A stretch of 64,000 bases of DNA from Pseudorasbora parva (GCF_024679245.1 NC_090178.1:17610213-17674212); one strand, 5' to 3'. Counted from the first letter of the stretch, positions 13,158 through 25,729 are shown. Notes: generated by a model from the letters alone, not told the origin. Made by a program: numbers and translations.

Positions 13158-14569
13158 TACCTGTCAAAAGTTTTTTAAATCCTTTTGAAAGAAGTCTTAT
13201 GCTCACTAAGGCTGCATTTATTTAATCAGAAATACAGTAAAACAGTAATATTGTGAAATGTATTTATTCCGGTGATGACAAAGATGATTTTTTTAGCACC
13301 ATTACGACGTCTTATGATCCTTCAGAAATGATTATAATATGCTGATTTGCTGCTCAAAAAACATTTTCAGCATCATGCAACAAAATCAGCATATTAGAAT
13401 GATTTCAGAAGGATCAAGTGACACTGAAGAAGACTGGAGTAATAATGCTGAAAATTCAGCTTTGCCATCACAAGAATAATTTCTAGGGGTGTAACAATAT
13501 ATGGTGTCACAATATATTGCAATACAAAAATAAAACAAAATGTATCGTGGATCATGACAATCTGTATTATGTATAGTTTACCCAAAATAAAGGTTTAGTG
13601 CTACATTAAACTACTATATACAATGTTGATTATAATATTGAATTATGCAATGGGGGAATATTTGTGGGTCCTGAGCATGCCAAATGTCTTATGTTTCCAG
13701 TAAAAAGTGGCCTACATTATTTTAAATATATCTAGTCAGTTACAGTGTCTAAAATAATTCAGCATTTTCAGCTTCAGAATCATGAATTTGTATTCTAGGG
13801 TCACCACTGTCCTGTGCATTAGGTTACCAGCACCAAGTCCAAGGCTATTCATTTTCATTCCATTATAATACCAAATTTGGCATTTTAATCAACAGTACAT
13901 TTTGTGTTAACCACCTAATGTATTGGAATATTGCAATAGTATCGTATTGTGAGTACAGTATCATGATATGTATTGAATCATGACACGAGGGTATCGTCCC
14001 TAATTCTATTAAAAAAATATACTAAAATAGAAAACAGCTCTTTTAATTTGTACACTGTACAAAAAAAATGTTGGTTTTTGTTGGTTTAACTTAAAAAAGT
14101 AAGTAACCTGGTTGCCTTCAAATTTTGAGTTTATTGAAATTAAACATTTGAGTTGATACAATGAAGGAAATTTGTTTGATAAATAGAAACTCAAAATATT
14201 ATTGTATCTGAACCACATAAACATTTGATAAATCATGAAAATAGCACTATTTGGCATGTTTCACTGCCAAAGAAATAAAACACACAAAATTACCCAATAT
14301 GCTTACAATCTTTTAATAATATTTTAATAAAGGTTAAATCTAAAAAAAAAATCATTGTATCAACTCAAAATTTTAATTTCAATGAACTCAACATTTTAAG
14401 GCAACCAGGTAACTTTTTTCTAAATAATTTTTTACAGTGTAATAATATTTCATAATATTCGTGTTTTTACGGTATTTTTGATTAAATAAATGCGTCAGCA
14501 TATGGGGTTTCTTTAAAAAAAACATTTAAAAATAATAATAATAATGTTTCCAAACGTTTGACAGGTACA
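13158..14569. mobile_element. Interspersed repeat with GTACCTGTCAAAAG ends, interrupted
   Basis: The left end GTACCTGTCAAAAG and right end CAAACGTTTGACAGGTAC are inverted. The left half contains the familiar AAGGCTGCATTTATTTAATC, GTAATATTGTGAAAT, ATCCTTCAGAAAT and TTCAGCTTTGCCATCAC blocks. The right half (about 14442-14569) resumes the inverse terminal block. The middle is filled with unrelated sequence including the MITE at 14051-14441. Confidence 0.6.
14051..14441. mobile_element. MITE with TACACTGTA ends
   Basis: TACACTGTACAAAAAAAATG at the left and TTTTTTACAGTGTA at the right are inverted. The next blocks, GTAACCTGGTTGCCTT and AAGGCAACCAGGTAAC, are also inverse, followed by AACTCAAAATAT / TCAACTCAAAAT. 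About 390 bp with no gene. Confidence 0.65.
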
Positions 14570-15269
14570 GCATATCATAAAATATTAAACCTTAACCGCT
14601 CAGCTTCAGGAAACACGAAAATGCCAATAGCATTAAAACACATTAATAACACATTATTAATACATTGAAAAATTAAAAGACACACAGTAAACATAAAACA
14701 ACTAAATAATTGAGTGAAAATAATATATCTAAATATAATTTAAAAGACGAGTTGAAAGTAAAATAAAAACTGTTTAAAAACTGTTTTAACTATTCAGAAC
14801 ACAAAATTCAGAACAGCCATAGCGAGAACCAACAACCTCCCAGAACACCCTAGATTAGAACATCCTGGAATTGTGGTGCCGACATTCACAGCTAAGCAGC
14901 ACTCACCATTTTTGCAGAAAAGTAAGAATCTAAGACTGTATATCCATATAGAAGATGTCAATACACAAGATGTTAGCTAAGTGTAAAGAGCATTGCCTTG
15001 AAAAGAGTCTGAACACAGCTTAAATTGTTAAAGGTGTAGGTGAGTTTAGATTAAAGCAGCAGATTGAATTGATTGTATTAAGAGGAGAACTCAGGTTGCC
15101 CCAGGTGGTAATGTTCAGCTCTCATACCAGCCTTTAACAGCAGGGGATACAAGAACTACACTCATCAAATCATCCCCCCCTCCCTCTTTCTCTCTCTCTC
15201 TCTGAAGTAATCAATGTACCGGCATTGTGCAACAGCACCAGGATGGTCTATCAACCCCCTCCCGTGTTC

Positions 15270-15277
15270 ATGCAAAT
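15270..15277 (+). promoter_or_regulatory. Consensus octamer ATGCAAAT
   Basis: An exact POU-family octamer in non-repetitive DNA. Single 8-bp matches are expected by chance in 64 kb, so significance is low on its own. Confidence 0.2.
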
Positions 15278-15824
15278 ATTACAGCGGATCTTCTAAGTTC
15301 TACAAACTGTTTTGTGTGTGAAAGATGTGACGTCACTAACAGCACTTTCAACCCACTTTCAATGTAATCCTCAAGGCAAAAACATGAGCTAAAATAGATA
15401 AAGATGTAAATATGTGCTTACTTTATCCAGTCGCTCCCTATACTTGAGGCCAAACTTTTAAAGAAGACATGGCTTACCCCCAAATCTCAAAGTCCAATAT
15501 CACATATGGACCTTAAGAACTCGTATGGTTAAACCCAAAGCTCATCATATGTAAAGCGTCAGGCAAGCATATAAAAATAGGTTAAAGGCAAGAGTGTTAA
15601 CCGATACAGAAGTTAGCCACAATGAATTCATTCTGCAAGCAAGAGTACCCAAAAACAGGGGATTTACTGAGATAATTCAAGTAGTATTCAACTAGTCATG
15701 TGATTCAAAATGGCAACCCCCTTGAAGCGCCCTATGTAAAATAAAACCGCTTACTGATATGACTGGAGTCTTCAGCTCATGTGGACATGATTTTAAACAG
15801 CTTTTTAAACAAGTGTGAATCAGT

Positions 15825-16170
15825 GAAACTTTTTAATGAGGAAAAGTGCACCTTTGTGGTGTGCAACAGATGAGAATGAGAAGAGGAAGAGGGCAGGGGA
15901 GATTGAGAAAAGTCTTGTCCTTAGAATTAACCATGAAAGGGGTGCCAAGTTGGTCCCCAAAACCCCTAGGCCAGAGTGGAGAGAGGGGAGAGATGGGCCA
16001 GCAGGCTGAGGGCACCTTGGGGAGTTGAGGAGGAAGTGGCATGCACCATGTCTCTTGCTCCTGTTGTTCCCTCATTTGATTTTGATGAATAATGCATGGG
16101 GAGGGGGGCCCAGCCTTAAAGGGGCACCGCTGCCACAGTGGGAGTCATTACTGAGCACTATGCACTGATG
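15825..16170. other. Candidate conserved non-coding island
   Basis: Purine-rich then mixed sequence with TTGATTTTGATGAATAATGCA, CCTTAAAGGGGC and GAGTCATTACTGAGC words (short separate motifs). The frames at 15833-16075 (minus) and 15846-16028 (plus) lack any recognisable domain. Confidence 0.35.
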
Positions 16171-16566
16171 AGGAGAAAGAAAGAAAGAAAGAAAGAGGGA
16201 GAAAGAGAGAGTGGGAGGCAGCGGGGTGGGGGAAAAGGCAAAAACAAACAAGAAAATGAGAGAAGACAGTTTTTTTTTTTTTTTTTTTTGAATATTCTTC
16301 AAACACCCCAGATGAGCTTCATTTCATGTCTGCTGCTTTGCTATGTCTGAGTTAATCAGAAATATTTTGTTTTGGTTTCGTGTTTTCATTATTAAAATTA
16401 AGTTCATTTATACAAAAGTTTTTGCATGTTCCAAACAGGCTGTCAGTCTGTGTTATTAGTGGTGGGGGTTTTTCAGGGACTCTTTCTACATTGTTACACC
16501 AGTAAGTGGTGACCAGTGGCTGTCTTTATGAGTTAGTCATTATTCAAATGATTCATTTAAAACTCT

Positions 16567-16650
16567 TGCTGAATTCAGAATTGCATACTAACATAGCCAT
16601 AGAAAGTTATGTGGAAAATATTATGCTAGTGTGCAGTTCTGAATTCAGCA
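16567..16650. mobile_element. Short MITE/hairpin, 84 bp
   Basis: TGCTGAATTCAGAATTGCA at the left pairs with TGCAGTTCTGAATTCAGCA at the right (one mismatch), continuing into ACTAACATA / TATGCTAGT. It is a near-complete hairpin with a short loop. Confidence 0.65.
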
Positions 16651-16836
16651 ACTCATTAATTTAGGAAGTGAACAAGTCTTTATTAGCGAGTTACTGAATA
16701 GTTCACTCAAGCAATTAGTTACGAAAATGATTCGTTCAGAAGATAAACAAGATTCACTGAATCATTCATTGAAGCAAATCATAAAAAAATACTGATTCAT
16801 TCAGAAAGGAAACTTTGTACTAAACAAGTGACCAAG

Positions 16837-17005
16837 GCTGAATCCGAAATTGCCCCCCATACCCTCAAAAAGGGCATTATTTGAAGGGACAGCATTTGTA
16901 GTGGTGTCCGAAACCATAGTGGACATTATTGAGGGCACTCATTCAATCCCACAATGCACCGCAATAACGAGCGGCGGGGGTGATGGGGGTAATTTCGGAT
17001 TCAGC
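16837..17005. mobile_element. MITE with GCTGAATCCGAAATT ends
   Basis: GCTGAATCCGAAATTGCCCC at 16837 pairs with GGGGGTAATTTCGGATTCAGC (ending 17005). The 169-bp interior has no gene. It directly abuts the next palindromic element. Confidence 0.7.
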
Positions 17006-17009
17006 GTAA

Positions 17010-17158
17010 GTGTGTTCGACCTGAAGCAGCTGTGCACAGACTGATCGGTGTATGACATCCGGATCAGCCTACGGATCTGTCTGCTCTCTAATCGTTCTTG
17101 TGGTATTCTGATGTCATACACTGATCGGTCTGCGCAGCGTCTTTTCAAGGTGAACACA
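17010..17158. mobile_element. Palindromic MITE abutting the previous one
   Basis: GTGTGTTCGACCTGAAG at the left pairs with CAAGGTGAACACACC at the right. Inside, ACTGATCGGTGTATGACATC pairs with GATGTCATACACTGATCGGT, sharing the core read in both directions. About 150 bp. Confidence 0.7.
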
Positions 17159-17299
17159 CCTATCATCTACTGGAGTGGTTCATTCAAAAACACTGGTTCA
17201 TTAACAGTCATTAACTTTCTTCCTCAAGAGCAAAATGAAGTCCAGCAGAACGTGATTTTTTTTCCCCACAGCTTTACTCCCTTTAGACATTAGATGGGT

Positions 17300-18870
17300 C
17301 TACAGTCACAGAAATAAACCTGCTTCATATAGCCAGTCATGTGAATTTTAGTGGCATCTAGTAGTGAGGTTGTGAATTGTAATCACCCACCGCTCACCCC
17401 TCCCTTTCGAAGCACATAGAGAAGCTACGGGGGCCAAGACAGGACAAAAATGTTGTTGTCGGGGAGAGCAGAGTCTAGCGCTCTGTAGAGAAGTTTGTCC
17501 GTTTAGGGCTACATGGTGGCGCAAAATGGGGATTTCACTGTAAGGGGACCCGCGGTGTATGTAGATAGAAATGGCTCATTCTAAGGTAATAAAAACATAA
17601 CAGTTCATTATGTAAGGTCTTTATACACCACTGAAAACATACACTCACCTAAAGGAGTATATAGGGATAACCTGTTCACTTTCTCAATGCAATTATCTAA
17701 TCAACCAATCACATGGCAGTTCAATGCATTTAGGGGTGTGGTCTTGGTCAAGACAATCTCCTGAACTCCAAACGGAATGTCAGAATGGGAAAAAAAGGTG
17801 ATTTAAGCAATTTTGAGCATGGCATGATTGTTGGTGCCAGACGGGGGTCAGTCTGAGTATTTCACAATCTGCTCAGTTACTGGGATTTTCACGCACAACC
17901 ATTTCTAGGGTTTACAAGGAGAATGGCATGAAAAGGGAAAAACATCCAGTATGCGGCAGTCCTGTGGGCGAAAATGCCTTGTTGATGCTAGAGGTCAGAG
18001 GAGAATAGGCCGACTGATTCAAGCAGAATAGCAACTTTGACTGAAATAACCACTTGTTACAAACAAGGTATGCAGCAAAGCATTTGTGAAGCCACAACAC
18101 GCACAACCTTAAGGCGGATGGGCTACAACAGCAGAAGACTCCACCGGGTAGCACTCATCTCCACTACAAATAGTAAAAAGAGGCTACAATTTGCACAAGC
18201 TCACCAAAATTGAACAGTTAAAGACTGAAAAAATGTTGCCTGGTCTAATGAGTCTCGATTTCTGTAAGACATTCAGATGGCATAGTCAGAATTTGGTGTA
18301 AACAGAATGAGAACATCGATCCATCATGCCTTGTTACCACTGTGCAGACTGGTGGTGGTGGTGGTGTAATGGTGTGGGGGATGTTTTTTTGGCACACTTT
18401 AGGCCTCTTAGTGTCAATTGGGAATCGTTTAAATGCCACGGCCTATCTGAGCATTGTTTCTGACCATGTCCCTTTATGACCATCATGTACCCATCCTCTG
18501 ATGGCTACTTCCAGCAGGATAATACACCATGTCACAAAGCTCGAATAATTTCAAATTGGTTTCTTGAACATGACAATGAGTTCACTGTAATAAAATGGCC
18601 CCCACAGTCACCAGATCTCAACCCAATAGAGCATCTTTGGGATGTGGTGGAACAGGAGCTTCGTGCCCTGGATGTGCATCCCACAAATCTCCATCAACTG
18701 CAAGATGCTATCCTATCAATATGGGCCGGCATATCTGAAGGCGAAAGGGGGTCAAACACAGTATTAGTATGGTGTTCCTAATAATCCTTTGGGTGAATAT
18801 AGTTATGTATATTATATTGCATTTCTGTCAAAAGATACTTATGAATACGACACATTGCACCTTTAAAAGA
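17300..18870. repeat. Older interspersed repeat that received a Tc1-like insertion
   Basis: Sequence on both sides of the Tc1-like element (about 17300-17639 and 18802-18870) reads like one dispersed fish repeat: GGCATCTAGTAGTGAGGTTG and GAAATGGCTCATTCTAAGG before it, and GATACTTATGAATACGACAC and ATTGCACCTTTAAA after it. Recognised from memory and not verified. Confidence 0.4.
17642..18799 (+). pseudogene. Tc1/mariner-type transposon with a decayed transposase
   Basis: Ends CACTCACCTAAAGGA and its inverse AATCCTTTGGGTGA are flanked by TA (17640-17641 and 18800-18801), the Tc1/mariner target. A transposase can be followed along the plus strand but is broken by frame changes and stops. The best surviving piece (18476-18781) contains YFQQDNTPCHKARIISNW, WPPQSPDLNPIEHLWD and LHQLQDAIL, which cover the second and third catalytic residues of a DDE transposase. 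The spacing from that Asp to the Glu is 36 residues. After the IWAGI codons the reading jumps to GERGSNTV; compared with the minus-strand copy at 35758-38524, about 80 bp are missing there. The copy is non-functional. Confidence 0.85.
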
Positions 18871-19049
18871 GATGACTTTCGATTAAAGCGGTATTTGTAA
18901 AGCAGAGTTGCTGATTCACGTGAGCACTTGGGACCCGACACTGACTTCCGAGAACACGTTCAAAAAGTACGGCGTTCAAGCAGGAACTGGATGCAGAGAA
19001 AGAGCAGGGTAATGCTACAGAAGGGGATGCGGCAGGCACAGCGCAAGGT

Positions 19050-19690
19050 GTCATCACTCATTTTGATTGGGTATTACAGCATGACGGATGGGGCCCCGCG
19101 GGCCACCGCGCGTCTCCTCCGTGCTTATTACAGCTGTTCTTAAGTGGGAGTTGATTTAGCTTAAATAGGTTGTTTCATAAGGAGAAGACACCGGCGCTGT
19201 CACCGCATCTCTGTTCCTTCGCACTGTATCCCGCCACTTTAATTGAATAATGCCTCCTCTACATACCTATTAGTGCGCTTAGCTACATACCATGCCCCTA
19301 TAATTGCTTATACAACCCAGCTAATTCCACCACTCCCCTCCTTTCCTTTCTTTTCATGTGATATTTCACGCGGTTAATATAGAGAGCGCGCCGGCGAGGA
19401 TAAAGACGGCTTGTTTAAAGGGTTATCGGGTCCGTGCAGCACCGTGATGTCTTTTATCCGCCCTCCTTAATTAGTCGTGTAATCATTAAGCTGCAGTTTA
19501 TCAGGTTTTAGGGCTTTTATTAATTACAACACTCGAGCGATTTTACGCCACTTTCACGGCCACGTAATTCACAACCCATTGTCACGCTGCATGTAAAAGA
19601 GAGATGAACAAGGTTTTCACAATTGCGTCTGACATTATTGCAAAGATTTATCTGAGCCGGTACCGCTTCAATATTATCAAATTATAGACA
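19050..19690. other. Candidate conserved non-coding island
   Basis: A long block without simple repeats or transposon ends. It is dense in words such as CATTTTGATTGGGTATTAC, CTTTAATTGAATAATGCC, CCTTAATTAGTCGTGTAATC and TTTTATTAATTACAACAC, interleaved with GC-rich words. No protein frame with recognisable homology exists on either strand. It is one of the best enhancer candidates in the window. Confidence 0.5.
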
Positions 19691-20054
19691 TCCTGCTCGT
19701 GTCACGTGATGCAAACTGCTTTATATTACATAGCTGGATCTCTCGGGTCCTCTTAACACTGGTGATTGTACCAATGAGATGAATGGGTCTTATGATTTTA
19801 ATCTACATTATAAGTTTCCTGTAATCCGAAGTCTGCAGTTTAATAATGAATTTGTTATAGGCCACTATTCTTGCTGAGATATCCAGCTCTGTCGTTTGGC
19901 AAACAACTAGGTATTTGGCCCTGTAAGATTTATTTGTGGATGTAGCAATTTTTGGCTTTCCAGAGCTGTCCAGTCAGCACCATCAAATGTTCCCACTGAC
20001 ATCAGCACCACAGACAGCTCCAAAAAACCATCCCTTGAAGGCCTGTAGGACACC

Positions 20055-20330
20055 ACTTAAAGGAACAGTTCGGACAAACTGACTCCGATCAACAATTCTG
20101 TCCTTGTCTACTCACCCTCATATCATTCCAAACCTGCTATTATTTAGTTCTGTGGATTTTCACATAGATCTTTTTCGCTACAAAAAGGCTCGATACATTT
20201 TTGCTTTGTATTCCAAGTCTTCTGCAGCCATACAATAATGGTGTGAGACGAACTGAAACAATTATTCAATGATAGACATCCAGCCTTTGTAATGGCCGCT
20301 ATATTTTATTTCAGCATGTACTTTTTCTAT
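20055..20330. mobile_element. Partial DNA transposon copy
   Basis: TTAAAGGAACAGTTCGGAC is followed by CTACTCACCCTCATATCATT, CCAAACCTGC and TTCTGCAGCCATACAATAAT, the order seen in the left end of related elements here. No right end is identified. Confidence 0.45.
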
Positions 20331-20634
20331 ATCAGAAAAAGTTCTATATCAGTCGTTTTTAATATCAGAAAGCACTAGAGCCTCAAAGGAAGACCGTTAT
20401 TTTCCTAGTCAAGGATATTTAGTCAATATGTTGATAAAGGTTTGATTTAAATTGTAATACAATTTTAACAGCATTTACCTAAGTTTTAATGGTAATTTAT
20501 AAATATATATTGTTTAATGTTAAATATTGTTCTTTTTTCATATAATAACTGATGTTAATTTATACAACTTGAAATTGAATAAAATAATGTTTGCAAATGC
20601 ATTAAAGGATTTATTATTTTATATTATCTATTGA

Positions 20635-22155
20635 ATTCACCCAAAAATGAAAATTCCGTCATTAATTACTCACCCTAACGTTTCAAACCCACAAGACCTT
20701 CATTCATCTTCGGAACACAAACAAAGATATTTTTGATGAAATCCAGCTTTTTAATTTACACTTTCAATGCCCAGAAAGGTATTAAAAACTTTGTTAAAAT
20801 AGTCCAATAGTTCAAACTTTATTTTATGAAGTGACAAGAATACTTTTTATGTGCAAAAACATATAAAATTATGACTTTATTCAACAATTTCGTTCTAGCC
20901 TGTGTCAGTCTCCTATGCAGATTACATTGTAAAAACAGAGCTGCTCCCGCATCATCATCATCACACGCCAAGGCCGTAACCATGTCTTGAACATTGGGGG
21001 GGCAGCACAATTTTTCTTGTTGGAAATAATCATTTTGGGACTATTTGCAAATAACATTTGCATCAATTTGCATCAAATATATCGTTAATCTGTCACAATA
21101 TTCTTCCCTATCAAGATTCTTCCCATTAGTGAATAAATACATAGATCCGCTGTTGACACTTGAATTCCTTAGTGGTCAGGTAGTTTATTCAACTACCAGT
21201 GGTCTGGTTTTCCTTAGTGAAGTTTTTGTAAACCGTGTCAAAGGTTACAGGTTCTAATCCACCCTTACATAGTTTTTTTTTTTAATTATTATTAAAATTA
21301 AAGATGTTCAATGATTGTATATTAAGAGCATGGACACTTTTGTGTGCATTTTGTTTTGTGATGTAGCCGGAAAGAATAGAGTCCCGCAATGGCATTAAGT
21401 GACAGACTGACGCTCTCCTCTGTAGACTGTGCACGGGCCAAAAGAGAACGTAAACCCCGTCTACTTTGAGTTGATTGGCGATCTCAGTCATTTTGACATT
21501 GATGGCAGACCAGGCAGACCAGTCAGTTAGACCTGAGGCAGACCAGACTAAAATTTTTACTTTTAAACCTTTTTGTCATCCTAACATACAGAGAGCCGCG
21601 TGATGGAGTGCAGTGCAAGAATTTCAAATATTGGGGGCGGGCACAATTTGGGCATTTCTAATTATTGGGGGGGATGTATATGGTGAACTTATGGTGAAAT
21701 GCCCCTCAATGTCAATTTTGGTTTCCGGCCCTGTCAAACGCATGCGTCGTGGTGCTCACGTGAACAGCATCGGCTGCCCGTAGAACTCAAAAGCGCTGAA
21801 TTATTTGCAATGTAAACTGCGGCAGACAACGTAAACTAGGAGACTGGCACAGGCTAGAATGAAATTGTTTAATAAAGTCTTCTTTTTATTTGGAACAAAA
21901 AGTATTCTCACCACTTCATTAAATTAAGGATAAACTACAGTAGTCACAAGGACTATTTTTAAAAAAGTTTTTAATACCTTTCTGGGCCTTGAATTGTTCA
22001 TTAAATATCTATGAGGGGTCTGAGAGCTCTCGGATTTCATCAGAAATAATTTAATTTGTGTAAAACTATATGAACGAAGATTGTATAGGTTTTTAACGAC
22101 ATGGGGGTAAGTAATTAATGACAGAATTTTCATTTTTGGGTGAACTATCTCTATA
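20635..22155. mobile_element. Composite DNA transposon with long inverted ends
   Basis: The left end (ATTCACCCAAAAATGAAAAT) and right end (TTTTCATTTTTGGGTGAACT) are inverted. Symmetry continues through GAAATCC/GGATTTCATC, CCCAGAAAGGTATTAAAAAC / GTTTTTAATACCTTTCTGGG and CTAGCCTGTGTCAGTCTCC / GGAGACTGGCACAGGCTAG. The interior (about 20985-21700) is unrelated and contains two ATTGGGGG-type stretches. No intact gene is present. Confidence 0.7.
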
Positions 22156-22479
22156 AGTAATGTTAATAAATCCAACATTATTATAAAGTGTTACCTGTTT
22201 GTCTTTATAAACCTGTGATGGGCTGTAGAGATTGATGTTGCTGTATGCTGGCATTGATTCATTGATGCACTTTTGTTGTTTATTCTATTGGCTTCCATCA
22301 TTTTGGTCACAATGCTGATGAAGTTGCAGGTCGTAAAACTCCACAAAAGTAGATCCTGTGTACACAAAAAAAGGAACCGAGTATGAATTGCCAATGCATT
22401 GACGTAATGATGCATTGATGCGATTGAAGCATTGGTATTGGGAGCTAGGATGTCTTTTAAGTCAGTTTGCACACTAATA

Positions 22480-23260
22480 ACAAGCCAAGATGGCGCTCTG
22501 CCAAAGAAAATACACACAGTAGCTCTCTCACACACACAAACATGGGCGATGCCAAGTATGCTGCCAGTCTTGCCCCACAAACCCAAACATTCATATTTGT
22601 CATCAAACTCCTCAACTGCACACACATATCTGTCCCACCCTACACAACGCCAGCGCTGGCTGCCTGAGGTGCCCGCTGGTTCTGCATGATTGATGATGCC
22701 GATTGAGAGGCAGATCATTTGGGTGCCCCTCGCTACCAAGGACGTAAATCACATCAGCCCACTCTAATGATTTCTCCCAGACCCATTTGGCAGAATCCAC
22801 AATAACCTATTGAGCCTAGCATGGGGACAAAAAAAACATCAATAAAGTCAAATAATGATTTTATTTAAGCACTTTATCAAGGATTGACAAGCATTTTTCC
22901 AAGGTTGCACGGGGGAGAGAAGCTTCTGGAAACCGTCGAGGTGTCTTGATATGTTAAAAACGTAAGGGTCACTGCAAGAATATAGACTAATAAATATGTC
23001 AATTTCAGCCAGGTTGGGTTTTAACGAGTAAGGATGTCTGTGGGTGTACTAGAGTGATAAATGATGACCGGGAGAGCAGATTTGGACACTTGGTGCCCTG
23101 AGGGGCGACCCATTTCAACTTTTCATTAAAACGTCCAGCCCAGGCCAAGCCATGATTTGCTCCTAATTGATGAGGCCATTATGATCTAATTAACCACACA
23201 TTTTCAAAGCCACTCTTATTTTGGCTTCTTCATGGCAGTGGAAAACTTATTGGCACCAGA
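22480..23260. other. Candidate conserved non-coding island(s)
   Basis: Non-repetitive DNA with blocks such as GCATGATTGATGATGCCG, CCAAGCCATGATTTGCTCC, TAATTGATGAGGCCATTATG and ATCTAATTAACCACAC. A 182-residue minus-strand frame (22191-22739) runs through it but has no recognisable domain and no sequence bias that would mark it as coding. Confidence 0.4.
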
Positions 23261-23895
23261 TATTGAGACACTTCACAAATGACGAAGAATGAAAATCACA
23301 CTATAGGGCACATTTACATCAAACATCCTTGAACTTTAGCTTCTACTTCATTTTGTATTAATATTTAAAACCCATTTAAAGTAACATATAGTTGATAAAC
23401 AATTGATTTCACATATGGCTCTGTTTATTCTTCTTATGTCAGGCAATAAGCCCCGGTAAGCAAATGCAGACCAGATTAGAACTGTCTCACCTAACAATTG
23501 CCTCTTAGGTAACGTTCTTCAAAGTTCAACATTCAGGGATTTGATTCACTGATTTTTCTCTTCTTCTCTTCTCAATTGTGATTGAAATGTAGAAATTTGT
23601 AATGGCTCAAACTGACGACCAAAAAGGTTCTTATGGTCCATGACAAAGAATCACAACCATCAAGATTTAAAGTTTGTATAAACAGTTAAGGACAATTCTG
23701 CCTATAGCAACTGAATCAAAATTCAAAGAACAGGCCAACAATATTGTATTTAATTCAAATGAGCGTTTGTCTTTAGTCTCAGAATCATTTGAGTAACTGT
23801 TAAGCCTTAAAAGATAACATTTACTGAAATGTCCGACCTGTTCTTTAAACTACTGGAAAGGCTGAAATTCTGAAAACAAAATAAACCAAAAAGAC

Positions 23896-24183
23896 ACTAC
23901 TGTTCAAAAGTTTGGGCTCAGTTTTTTTTAAATAAATTAATAACTTTATACAGCTACAATCAATATATTAGATTAATTGTAACACTCAAGAGTGACGAAT
24001 GCTGAAGAGTCAGCTTTGCCATCAATAAAATACATTTTAAAATATATAAAAATAGAAAGGACTAATTTTAAACTGTAATATGCTAATATTTCAATATTAC
24101 TGTTTACCAATAAATGAAGCTTTGGTGAGTCTTCATAACAAGCATTGCATATTCCTATCCACCACAAACTTTTGAACGTTAAT
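23896..24183. mobile_element. Interspersed repeat copy (TTCAAAAGTTT type)
   Basis: The left end ACTGTTCAAAAGTTTGGG and right end CCACAAACTTTTGAACG are inverted. The interior includes GAAGAGTCAGCTTTGCCATC and AATGAAGCTTTGGTGAGTCTT. A short full-length version of the element at 5325 and 13158. Confidence 0.65.
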
Positions 24184-24899
24184 ATAATTCTTAATAGACT
24201 CTTAGAGGATTATTATCTTTTAGGATCTGTGTTAAATCGTGAATGAATACTATCCTGTAGTATTGGGTTGCTTAAAGGAATATTTCACACAAAAATCCCT
24301 TGAATGCCTTTCTGCAGTTACAGCCCTTGGATCACATATACGGAAGAATGAAGCCTTTCCAAAACTCTTTTCTTTTATGTTACTTAGACGAAAGAAAGCT
24401 CTAAAAAGTAAGATCAGCTGTAAACAATGGAGAGAAAAATAACTGGTTACTACTAAGTTCTACCCTGAATTCAATGTAAATCATTTTGGGGGAAAAGTGC
24501 AGGCCAAATGCATGAATTTTAAATGGAAACAAACAGCTCTAAATAATGTTTTGATAACACAACATTCTTAAGTCATTTTGGCGATCATCTTCCCAAATGA
24601 CAGAGAACGGTCTTATCCAGTGAGGGGCACCCTGGCATGAAAGTCAATTCAGTGAATGTGTATGTGCATCTCCTTATTAGTAACACAAAGCTGGATAGGG
24701 AAATGTAAGGCTCTGTTCAAATAAGCTTGCTGTCCCCAGGCCAGGTTATGTGTGAGAGGGCCGGGAAAGAATAAGAAGGAATGGATGAATGGTTGGATGG
24801 AGAACTTTCTTTTAATTTGAAGTCTTGAGGGAATTGTGCATATGCAATTACAGCTTATAGGAGTGGAGCTCAGGAACGGCACTAAAGAGGAAACAGAAC

Positions 24900-25300
24900 A
24901 ATGAAACGGAGAGAAATAAGATGATCTGGGGTGTTATCTCTTCCTCCTCCTATCATATTCTACACACAGTCTATCATGCAGGAAATGATAAATGTAAGTA
25001 ATGCCACTGTAATCCATTACGAAGAACTGGCAGTTAGCATGAATAGGGCTGTGAAGTTGTGAGGGAGGGGATGGGGTCTATCATCAAACTCAATTATCAT
25101 CTTATTACAGGCACTAAGTGGCCTCATATTAGGGTCACTGCCCTTAATTTCAGGGGGAAAATAATTGGTAACCCCCGTAATAGCAATACACAGACACCAT
25201 TTAGCAAACCCTGGAGGGATCCTGTGGGATAATCAATGGGAAGCCTAGCAATGCAATACAACCGTCATCTGATAAGTGTCCGTCTTTGTTTTTTTTCTTT
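24900..25300. other. Candidate conserved non-coding island
   Basis: Unique sequence with TAATCCATTACGAAGAAC, CAATTATCATCTTATTACAG, CCCTTAATTTCAGGGG, GGTAACCCCCGTAATAG and GGGATAATCAATGGG words, with no transposon ends and no coding frame. The TAAT-rich composition suggests homeodomain input. Inferred only. Confidence 0.45.
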
Positions 25301-25374
25301 ATATGGTGCTAATCAAACTTAACCGAGGCCTAAAGTGATGATTATGTAAATATAGTGCAATGAAGACGTTTTTT

Positions 25375-25585
25375 TAAAGAGATATTCCAATGGAAAATTA
25401 AAGTTCGCCCATTTAATCACCCTGATGTCATTCCATACGCGAAAGAAGATGAAGAAAGTTTTTGTCCATACAATGAAAGTCAATAGGGGCAGAAACAACA
25501 TTGGACCCCATTTAATTTTTTGTGTTCCGCAAGAAAGTATAAGTCATACAGGAGTAAGGTGAGTAAATTATGAATTGTCAGTTAA
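25375..25585. mobile_element. Short DNA transposon copy
   Basis: TTTAATCACCCTGATGTCATTCC opens and TAAGGTGAGTAAATTATGAATT closes as an inverse terminal pair. Between them, TTTTTGTCCATACAATGAAAGTC and TGTGTTCCGCAAGAAAGTAT match a common fish element. No gene. Confidence 0.55.
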
Positions 25586-25729
25586 CAAAATCTCAAACAA
25601 CTTCAAAAACTGAATCGTAAAGTGAGCAATTAAGTTAAATGATTTGCTCCGAAAGATCAGATTTGCTCGTGGTGTTTTTCCTTTTTAGTCTGTTTAGATT
25701 TTTGAGCAACTCTATATGATATGTCCTGG

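Noticed and set aside
22191..22739. 182-residue minus-strand open frame
   Set aside because: No recognisable domain, no splice context, cysteine/histidine-rich text from CA-type DNA, and it crosses a likely non-coding island.
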